Both the position numbers and the translations under genes were made by a program. The notes under the pieces are model-generated. The model did not search any database and was not told the origin of the DNA. It saw only the letters and a program-made list of their open reading frames with translations. A DNA stretch of 36,179 nt from contig JAHIST010000036.1 of NCBI GenBank assembly GCA_018818145.1, positions 1 to 36,179 of the forward strand, read 5' to 3'. This document shows, one piece after another, positions 30,742-36,179 of the stretch (positions are counted from its first letter, which is position 1; every line of letters starts with the position of its first letter). The DNA comes from Patescibacteria group bacterium (GTDB taxonomy: Bacteria > Patescibacteriota > Minisyncoccia > Portnoybacterales > GWB1-42-6).

Positions 30742-30895
30742 GCGCATTGGCGAAAATTTTGCTAAAAAATCGAGGCGAGTGGAAGGTAAAAATTTACGTG
30801 CTGCGGTGGGGCCCCAGCCTCTGGGCTGGGGCGTTGTGGATAGTAAATTTTTACGTGCAGCGAGTCCGATTTTGTCAAAATTTTACGCCCTGCGC
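30742..30895. mobile_element. MITE-like palindromic element, copy 2
   Basis: GCGCATTGGCGAAAATTTTG and CAAAATTTTACGCCCTGCGC are inverted ends. AAAATCG/CGATTTT, GTAAAAATTTACGTG/TAGTAAATTTTTACGTGC and GGGGCCCCAGCC/GGGCTGGGGC continue the arms inward. It shares ends and the AAAATCG block with copy 1 at 24667, but the central hairpin differs. Confidence 0.7.
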
Positions 30896-30943
30896 GGCGG
30901 TTTTTTCCGCTGCTTTTTTGGCGCCAAAAAAGCAGCAAACATA

Positions 30944-33220
30944 TTACAACGCTTTTAATATCTTCTCCTTTAAGCTCTCTGAATCAAACTTTGCGAGCTG
31001 GTAAACTTCTGCGGGCGGGCCGGATTTTAGGAATTTGTCAATTTCAATCGTGCGCTTGGGATAATCGACCGGCATAATGAATCTGTTCATAAAACCCGAC
31101 CAGCCGTTGTGCAAGGTGACGACGTATTGGCGTTCTTCGTCGGACAAAATAGATTTCGCTTTAGCCGGGTCTTTTTGCATCAACTCTTCATAAAGCTCCG
31201 GTGAAGTCACGGCCACAATTTTTACGTCCAGCTTTTGTTCCAGGTCCGGCAAAATCGCCAACACATTAGTCATCACTTGCCCGCCGCAAATTGCCAAAAC
31301 AATTTTTTTCTTGCTTGTACTGAGCGAAGTTGAAGTACCGTCCTCGCGGAAAGGCTTAAAAACATAAGCGCCGTTCACTGCTTCTCGCGCCGGCGGGACT
31401 GCAAACCCCATATTAGTCTGCTCAACTCGTTTGAAGACCGGCGTGCCCGGCCGCATCACCGACAAAGCTATCGGCTCGCCTTTTTGCAAAGCGTAAAAAA
31501 GCATTTCAATAGTTTCATTAGCATCAAGGGGTTTGTAAACTTTAATCCCGGGGTAGGCGTCAAACAGCGCCATCCAAAAGAGTCCGTGATGGGTCGGACC
31601 GTCCTCGCCCGTTTCTGCGCCGTCGTGCGCGGCCATCATAATGAAAAATCCTTTGCTTTTTAAATTTACTGCGTTATTAATCAGCGCCATACGCACTGGA
31701 TTTGACATTATGGAAGTGAAAACACCGTAGGTGCTAAAAACGCTCATTGCCTGCCAGCCGCCCGGCAGAGTGTCCTGCGTTAAAGCTGTTGATAAGCCAG
31801 CCATGTTTTGTTCAGCGATGCCAAAACGAAAACCGCGACCCAAAGGATTGTCTTTGTTAATTAGGCCATAAACATTTTCCGCCGCGCTGGTCAAAATTGA
31901 CTTTGCGAGATCGCCAGAACCGATATAGAAAAACGCGGTCTGCCCCATCAGCCACTTAAAAAACGCTTCGGTGGCTTTGCGGATCGGCACGCTCTCGCCT
32001 TCTTTAAAAATTAATTCCGGCGGCAAAACATCCGGCCGCTTAATACTTTTATAATCAGCCAACGGCCTGCCGGCTAAGGCCTTTTCTAATTTTTTAACTA
32101 ACTTTTTTTCATCCTGAAGATTATCTTTTGCCGTCTCCAGTCTTTGTGCCACATAAGAAACCATTTCGTCGTCTAACTTTGAAATAACAACTTCAATGTC
32201 TTTGGCCACCTCATTTTCCACACCGGGAATTTCAAAGCCCAGTTTTTTCATTATCTCAACGTACTCGCCATGCGGAGCGGGCGCGCCATGAGAATCAGCT
32301 GTACCTGCGGTTTTACCATAGTCTTTGCCTTTGATGGTGTGGCAAATCACGACTGTAGCGCGGCTATTGCCGAAACCCTCGCGGGCTTTTTTATAAGCAT
32401 AAGCCAGCTCCAGGGGATTATGCCCGTCAACTTCAATTACGTTCCAGCCCATTGAAAACCAATGATTAATGTAAGGAGAGCTGATTATTTCTTCAATCGG
32501 CCCATCAATGCCAAAGTGATTATAATCAAGAGAAACAATGATGTTGCTGGCGCCCATGGAAATAATACTGTTTCGCGCTTCGTAACTCATACCTTCTTCT
32601 GTCTCCGCGTCCCCGGCAATAACAAAAACTTTTCCGTCTAGTCCGTTTGATTTTTGCAAAATCGCCAAACCCAAAGCCATTGAAAAACCGTGGCCCGACG
32701 AGCCGGTTGAGACATCGGCCAAAGCGTAGCGCGATTCAACGTGGCCGGAAGGGCCGTCGCAATGGCGGAACCTTGCCAGGCACATTGGCGTTGAGTAACC
32801 GAGCAAATCTTTATCAATTTTATTCCCCCTCTTTTCTAAGCATTCATGGATTAAAGCCAAAATAGAGTGATGCAGCGGTGTGCAATGGCCGGCTGACCAG
32901 ACAATGCGATCGCGGCCGGGATGTTTGGGCTCTAAGGGATCAAAGGCCAATACGCCGCTAAAAAGCAAGGTTAGCAATTGTTCTACTTTTGAAGAAGACC
33001 CGCCCGGATGGCCGGATTTAACGCCGTCAATTGCCGCAAAAGCCAAGCCGCGAACGATTTTTGCCAAGTCTTGAATTTTAGAAATATCAATTTCTTCTAT
33101 CGGCGCCAGCTCCAATCCTTTAATATTTAGATAATTTCCGCCCTCGGCCAAATACTGAAACCGCTGCGGCTCTTTTTCCTTTAAGGTCTCTACTTCTTTG
33201 CTATCAAGAATGTTGTACAT
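30944..33220 (-). CDS. tkt: Transketolase
   Basis: 758 residues in one chain, longer than the usual 620-680. Thiamine diphosphate site GDAETEEGMSYEA...N (about 206-235), SGHPGGSSS near 70, HTIKGKDYG, then the pyrimidine domain with FRFGIAEQNMAG and GPTHHGLFW. It moves two-carbon units between sugar phosphates and links glycolysis to pentose phosphates. The first 45 residues are an extension. Residues around GTSTSLSTSKKK (31340-31314) correspond to a repeat insertion in a loop before the C-terminal domain. It lies in a block with rpe and rpiB. Confidence 0.95.
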   Translation of the reverse strand: MYNILDSKEVETLKEKEPQRFQYLAEGGNYLNIKGLELAPIEEIDISKIQDLAKIVRGLAFAAIDGVKSGHPGGSSSKVEQLLTLLFSGVLAFDPLEPKHPGRDRIVWSAGHCTPLHHSILALIHECLEKRGNKIDKDLLGYSTPMCLARFRHCDGPSGHVESRYALADVSTGSSGHGFSMALGLAILQKSNGLDGKVFVIAGDAETEEGMSYEARNSIISMGASNIIVSLDYNHFGIDGPIEEIISSPYINHWFSMGWNVIEVDGHNPLELAYAYKKAREGFGNSRATVVICHTIKGKDYGKTAGTADSHGAPAPHGEYVEIMKKLGFEIPGVENEVAKDIEVVISKLDDEMVSYVAQRLETAKDNLQDEKKLVKKLEKALAGRPLADYKSIKRPDVLPPELIFKEGESVPIRKATEAFFKWLMGQTAFFYIGSGDLAKSILTSAAENVYGLINKDNPLGRGFRFGIAEQNMAGLSTALTQDTLPGGWQAMSVFSTYGVFTSIMSNPVRMALINNAVNLKSKGFFIMMAAHDGAETGEDGPTHHGLFWMALFDAYPGIKVYKPLDANETIEMLFYALQKGEPIALSVMRPGTPVFKRVEQTNMGFAVPPAREAVNGAYVFKPFREDGTSTSLSTSKKKIVLAICGGQVMTNVLAILPDLEQKLDVKIVAVTSPELYEELMQKDPAKAKSILSDEERQYVVTLHNGWSGFMNRFIMPVDYPKRTIEIDKFLKSGPPAEVYQLAKFDSESLKEKILKAL
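31314..31340. repeat. Repeat unit inside the transketolase gene
   Basis: CTTGTACTGAGCGAAGTTGAAGTACCG is the common CTTCGACTTCGCTCAGTAC-type intergenic word. Here it is read in frame as Gly-Thr-Ser-Thr-Ser-Leu-Ser-Thr-Ser-Lys. Confidence 0.65.
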
Positions 33221-33327
33221 AATTTCTTTTTTAAATTAGATTCTACGTTAATTTTATTCATTAAAATCTTGACAAAAAAACATAGGCCTACGAGAATGCT
33301 TTCTAAAACATCTTTCCGATTAGATAA

Positions 33328-33837
33328 TTATTGATTGCAAGTCGCCAGGGTAGAGGGCACCGTGGAAGTTACTTTGGTGCCATTTCTATTTGACAAAACA
33401 TAGTTAGTGGAATTTTCCAGTAACACCCAGGCACAATAAGAAGTAGTCGGCGAGCCCCCGTCTGACCAGTAATAAGTGCGGTTGCCTGGATCCAGCGGCA
33501 CTGGATTCATATAGGTGCTAATAGAGCTGGCCGATGGAATGGCTGTTGCATAGCCATTCGGTAGGTCTTTATAAGAAGACGGGCTCACGCTGTCATAATA
33601 CATTTCCATTGCCAAGGCGATCTGGTGCATGTCTGACTGGCGTCGCGCGTCGCGCGCTTTTATTCTGGCGGAGTTCAGTGAAACTAAAACAATTGTCGCC
33701 AAAAGACCAATGATGGCTATTACTACTAAAAGCTCTATTAGAGTAAACCCCGTTTGAATTTTTTGATTATTTTGTTTTACCCCAAGAAAGCTTTTGAAAA
33801 ACTCTAACGGGGTAAACCCTTTTTTGTTTGATAACAT
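33328..33837 (-). CDS. Type IV prepilin-like protein with a double leader
   Basis: 169 residues. The true processing site is TG30-F31TLIELLVVIAIIG, with Glu at +5 and a hydrophobic helix to about 52, then RIKARDARRQSDMHQI, typical of pilins and pseudopilins. A first GFTPLEFF copy at 7-14 precedes it, separated by a 15-residue spacer. The C-terminal globular part has two Cys (about 131 and 167) that can form the usual disulfide loop. Prepilin peptidase would cut after Gly30. No other pilus genes are in the window. Confidence 0.88.
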   Translation of the reverse strand: MLSNKKGFTPLEFFKSFLGVKQNNQKIQTGFTLIELLVVIAIIGLLATIVLVSLNSARIKARDARRQSDMHQIALAMEMYYDSVSPSSYKDLPNGYATAIPSASSISTYMNPVPLDPGNRTYYWSDGGSPTTSYCAWVLLENSTNYVLSNRNGTKVTSTVPSTLATCNQ

Positions 33838-33896
33838 ATATTTTTTAATAAAAACGGGAAGAAAGGCAAAAATTTGCTCGAATCCGTCCTTATTTT

Positions 33897-34583
33897 TTAT
33901 TTTTTAATATTATTTAAAAGATTTTTTAATTCCTCAATAATTCCCCTGATATCTCCGCTTTCAAAAATCGCCGAACCGGCTACTAAAATATCGGCGCCCA
34001 TCTGGGCAGCCTTAAGAGCGGTTTCTTTGTTGATTCCGCCGTCAACCGCTATTTTAACATCGGGGCATTTATCGCGCAAAGTAAAAATTTTTGGCAAAAC
34101 CTGCTCGCTGAAAGGATGGCCGTAATAACCGATTTCAGAAATTCCCATCAGCTGCACCACGCCAATATCAGACATCAAAGACAAACCGTCTAAAACATTC
34201 ACCGGCGTCTGAAGATTTAAAACAATGCCGGTTTCCAGGCCGGCGTTTTTTACTTTTTCGATAATCTCCGGCAAGCGCTCGGTTGACTCAAAATGAACCA
34301 AAATCCTTTTAGCGCCCGAGGCAATCCATCGGTCAATTTCTTTTTCTGGCTGAGAAATCATCAAATGAACTTCCAGCGCCAGCTTCGTTTCAATATTTTT
34401 CAGGCGCTCGGGCTCATCTTTACCCTTCGTAGCTTCAACGAAATAGGGCCACGTTTTCATAGTCGTAAAAACGCCGTCGGAAATATCAAGTTGTACCCCC
34501 TCAACGCAGGATTCAACCAATTTAATTTTTTCCTTCACTTCCTCCAAGTTTTTAGCGATAATGGCAGGAATAATCTCGGGCAT
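33897..34583 (-). CDS. rpe: Ribulose-phosphate 3-epimerase
   Basis: 228 residues from the ATG at 34583 (a TTG 15 bases upstream lies in a repeat). PAIIAKN at the start, VQLDISDGVF (metal-binding Asp), EVHLMISQP (His), VAVDGGI-like IAVDGGINKET (Asp) and ADILVAGSAIF complete the TIM barrel pattern. It interconverts ribulose and xylulose 5-phosphate. The second His ligand is at RILVHFE. Confidence 0.92.
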   Translation of the reverse strand: MPEIIPAIIAKNLEEVKEKIKLVESCVEGVQLDISDGVFTTMKTWPYFVEATKGKDEPERLKNIETKLALEVHLMISQPEKEIDRWIASGAKRILVHFESTERLPEIIEKVKNAGLETGIVLNLQTPVNVLDGLSLMSDIGVVQLMGISEIGYYGHPFSEQVLPKIFTLRDKCPDVKIAVDGGINKETALKAAQMGADILVAGSAIFESGDIRGIIEELKNLLNNIKK

Positions 34584-34589
34584 AAATCT

Positions 34590-34692
34590 CAAATCCAAAG
34601 CTCAAATGTCAAATCAAATCCCAAATCCAAATGACTAAATTGTTTTGGATTTTGAACTTTAAGTTTGATTTGAATTTTGGATTTTGACATTT
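34590..34692. repeat. AT-rich inverted word repeat between rpe and rpiB
   Basis: CTCAAATCCAAAGCTCAAATG and related words on the left pair imperfectly with TTTGATTTGAATTTTGGATT on the right (words CAAATCC, GGATTTG). It fills the gap. Confidence 0.65.
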
Positions 34693-34696
34693 AGAT

Positions 34697-35137
34697 TTAT
34701 TCGGCGATTTCTTCTATTTTCTCCAACCTTCTCCTGTGCCTCTCTTCTCCAGAAAATTCTGTATCCAGCCAAATTTTTACTATTTTTTTGGCCAGCTCCG
34801 CATCAGTCACTCTGGCACCCAAACACACCGCATTGGCGTCTAAATGCTCGGCCGCGCTGCGGGCGGTAAATTCATCATAAATAAAGGCGGCTCTCACGCC
34901 CTCAAAGCGGTTAGCCGCGATACACATTCCCTGTCCCGTGCCGCAAATCAAAACACCGCCGGAATCTTCATTTTCCAGAACTTCTTTAACCAGCTTTTGA
35001 GCGTAGTCCGGATAATCATCAGCCAAATCAAGCTGATCGGCGCCCAAATCAATAACCTCATAGCCTCCTTCGGCCAGAAATTTTTTTAATTCCTCTTTTA
35101 GCGGATAACCCGCATGATCAGCGGCAATGTATAACAT
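34697..35137 (-). CDS. rpiB: Ribose-5-phosphate isomerase B
   Basis: 146 residues from the ATG at 35137; the longer frame (from 35248) adds only repeat-encoded residues and overlaps trmD. YIAADHAGYPLKEELK, VLICGTGQGMCIAAN with the catalytic Cys, and NAVCLGARV match the family. It interconverts ribose 5-phosphate and ribulose 5-phosphate. Together with transketolase and rpe it completes the non-oxidative supply of ribose. Confidence 0.93.
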   Translation of the reverse strand: MLYIAADHAGYPLKEELKKFLAEGGYEVIDLGADQLDLADDYPDYAQKLVKEVLENEDSGGVLICGTGQGMCIAANRFEGVRAAFIYDEFTARSAAEHLDANAVCLGARVTDAELAKKIVKIWLDTEFSGEERHRRRLEKIEEIAE

Positions 35138-35140
35138 TGA

Positions 35141-35212
35141 ATTATGAATTATGAATAAATTTAAATTCCTGATTCTTAATTCATGATTCCTGATTCCTGA
35201 TTCTTGACGCTT
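35141..35212. repeat. Short-word tandem repeat across the trmD 3' end
   Basis: Words ATGAATTATGAAT, TTCCTGATTC and CTTAATTCATGA alternate. The trmD stop codon lies inside it, so the last five or so residues (RIRNQES) derive from the repeat. Confidence 0.6.
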
Positions 35213-35888
35213 TTTCTCTCCATTCCTCAATTTTCTTATGATTCCCACTCAACAACACTTCCGGCACTTTCCAACCCTTGAATTTTTCTGGTCTCGTATA
35301 CTGAGGGTATTCCAAATATTGTTTTCTGTTTTCTGTTTTCTGTTTTCTGATTGAAAAACTCTCTTCTTTTAGTGACTCCTTCTTACCTAAGACGCCGGGT
35401 ATTAATCGGCTCACCACATCTACCACTATCATAGCAGGAATTTCGCCTCCAGTTAAGACAAAGTTACCCACAGAAAGCTCCTCATCCGCAATATGCTGGG
35501 CTACCCGCTCGTCCACCCCTTCGTAGCGGCCGCAAATCAAAATCAGCTGGTCGTATTTTGCCAGCCGCCGCGCGTCCGCTTGCGTGAATTGCTTTCCTTT
35601 GGCGGAAAACAAAATTACTCTTTTCTTTAACTTTGAACTCTTAACTTTAAACTTTAAACTCTTCAAAGCAGAGACTGCTTTGAAGATCGGCTCTACTTTC
35701 ATCACCATTCCGGGACCTCCTCCATAAGGAGAATCGTCTACAGTTTTATGCCTATCTATCGCCCACTGCCGCAAATCATGAGCGTTAATTTCAATCAAAT
35801 TTTTGCTTTGCGCGCGCTTCAAAATGCTCTCACCAAAATACGAAGTGAATATATTTGGAAATATCGTAATAATATCAAATTTAACCAT
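35181..35888 (-). CDS. trmD: tRNA (guanine37-N1)-methyltransferase
   Basis: 235 residues. DIITIFPNIF at the start, DDSPYGGGPGM, LICGRYEGVDERV (trefoil-knot SAM site), ELSVGNFVLTGGEIPAM and EYPQYTRP...VPEVLLSGNH are TrmD signatures. It methylates G37 next to the anticodon using S-adenosylmethionine. Residues 75-90 (LKSLKFKVKSSKLKK) and 181-190 (RKQKTENRKQ) are low-complexity and come from repeat DNA; both sit in loops where the family varies. Function should be kept. Confidence 0.93.
   Translation of the reverse strand: MVKFDIITIFPNIFTSYFGESILKRAQSKNLIEINAHDLRQWAIDRHKTVDDSPYGGGPGMVMKVEPIFKAVSALKSLKFKVKSSKLKKRVILFSAKGKQFTQADARRLAKYDQLILICGRYEGVDERVAQHIADEELSVGNFVLTGGEIPAMIVVDVVSRLIPGVLGKKESLKEESFSIRKQKTENRKQYLEYPQYTRPEKFKGWKVPEVLLSGNHKKIEEWREKASRIRNQES
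35321..35350. repeat. TTTTCTG tandem repeat inside trmD
   Basis: Four copies of GTTTTCT/TTTTCTG in a row, read in frame as RKQKTENRKQ. Confidence 0.8.
35624..35666. repeat. AACTTTAAACTTT word repeat inside trmD
   Basis: AACTTTGAACTCTTAACTTT followed by AAACTTTAAACTCTTCAAAG is a kind of word repeat otherwise seen between genes. It is read in frame as Leu/Lys/Ser-rich residues 75-90. Confidence 0.65.
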
Positions 35889-35917
35889 ATATTTATTTTA
35901 TCATTTATTTATCAAAA

Positions 35918-35950
35918 CAAAAAACCACATTTCTGTGGCTTTTTGTTTTT
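35918..35950 (-). terminator. Rho-independent terminator after the KH gene
   Basis: AAAAAGCCACA and TGTGGTTTTTT form a stem with a T run on the minus strand; A/T symmetry makes it usable from both sides. Confidence 0.75.
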
Positions 35951-35965
35951 AGATACGAAACAAAA

Positions 35966-36179
35966 CTATAACTTCAGTTCGTCGACTACCTGATCAACAT
36001 CCCTGGCAGCGGAATTGCTTTCGCTTCGGGGACGCATCACTCGTCCGCCTTCCGGCTCTTCAATCTTGAAATTGACGCGCGCGTTGTGCTTGGCGCCAAT
36101 CACTCGCAAAAGAGTGCGGATTGCGCGAGCTGTGCCACCCTGACGGCCGATAACCTGACCCATATCTTCGGGATTGACC
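35966..36179 (-). CDS. khpA: KH-domain RNA-binding protein (KhpA/YlqC), N-terminus beyond the window
   Basis: The frame is open to the right edge, so 71 C-terminal residues are visible. VNPEDMGQVIGRQGGTARAIRTLL is given by parts: PEDMG, the VIGRQG loop that grips RNA, then ARAIRTLLRVIGAKHN. This is the standard KhpA order. An extra acidic and basic tail (about 20 residues ending VDQVVDELKL) follows. KhpA with KhpB binds many small RNAs and affects cell size in Firmicutes. It usually lies near rpsP, rimM and trmD, as here. Confidence 0.9.
   Translation of the reverse strand, partial: VNPEDMGQVIGRQGGTARAIRTLLRVIGAKHNARVNFKIEEPEGGRVMRPRSESNSAARDVDQVVDELKL

Noticed and set aside
30672..31004. 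Plus-strand open frames across the MITE-like element
   Set aside because: They run through palindromic DNA and into transketolase antisense; no ribosome binding site or family features.
35138..35248. Extended N-terminus for RpiB
   Set aside because: The added residues come from short repeat DNA and overlap trmD; RpiB normally begins with the strand leading to AADHAG.

Overview
The window looks like chromosome from a Candidate Phyla Radiation (Patescibacteria) bacterium, most likely of the Parcubacteria type. The reasons are the reduced and diverged housekeeping genes (EF-Ts of 149 residues, release factor 1 without its N-terminal domain), an archaeal-type TyrRS, a type IV prepilin with the duplicated leader common in this group, many single-TM proteins of unknown function, a group I intron in a tRNA, and intergenic space filled with short palindromic repeats. 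The standard genetic code fits: rpmE ends in TGA. Nearly everything is on the minus strand; only rpmE, prfA and one membrane protein (20.1-22.2 kb) run on the plus strand.

Layout. 1-5.4 kb: 5'-part of an L,D-transpeptidase, a three-unit repeat, a GH63-like hydrolase, an SPFH/prohibitin protein, two small unknown genes behind a good promoter, and a membrane protein. 5.7-9 kb: a two-gene unit of a diverged nucleoside diphosphate kinase and a 942-residue DHH/DHHA2 protein whose central phosphoesterase is flanked by two copies of one unknown domain. 9.2-12 kb: an unknown protein, a YdjM-like membrane protein, an AbrB-like regulator with a triple palindromic operator, tRNA-Trp, L33 and an unknown membrane protein. 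12-16.7 kb: a translation and tRNA region with tRNA-Thr(GGU) carrying a 180-nt group I intron, an abutting LAGLIDADG-like gene, archaeal-type tyrS, uppS, acylphosphatase, a zinc-ribbon protein, an archaeal-style tRNA-Tyr, a broken tRNA-Tyr copy, and a tRNA-Thr nested inside the D-loop of another tRNA-Thr. 16.7-20 kb: TPR protein, tsf, rpsB, and one gene broken by three homopolymer indels. 20-24.7 kb: rpmE-prfA, a TM protein, a coiled-coil lytic transglycosylase, rplY (L25), ferredoxin. 25-36 kb: D-2-hydroxyacid dehydrogenase, unknown Cys-rich protein, class II aldolase, unknown conserved protein, PfkB kinase, transketolase, prepilin, rpe, rpiB, trmD and a KH-domain protein.

Metabolically the last block gives a sugar-phosphate set (aldolase, PfkB kinase, transketolase, ribulose-phosphate epimerase, ribose-phosphate isomerase) suited to making ribose 5-phosphate without the oxidative branch. 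The rest is ribosome, tRNA and cell-envelope work.

The most unusual content is (i) the nested tRNA-Thr units, each flanked by its own inverted repeats with CCCCG tips; (ii) matched archaeal-type TyrRS and C1:G72 tRNA-Tyr; (iii) the intron-bearing tRNA-Thr beside a homing-endonuclease-like gene; and (iv) short repeats that also occur inside genes (prepilin leader, transketolase, trmD), much as Rickettsia palindromic elements do.
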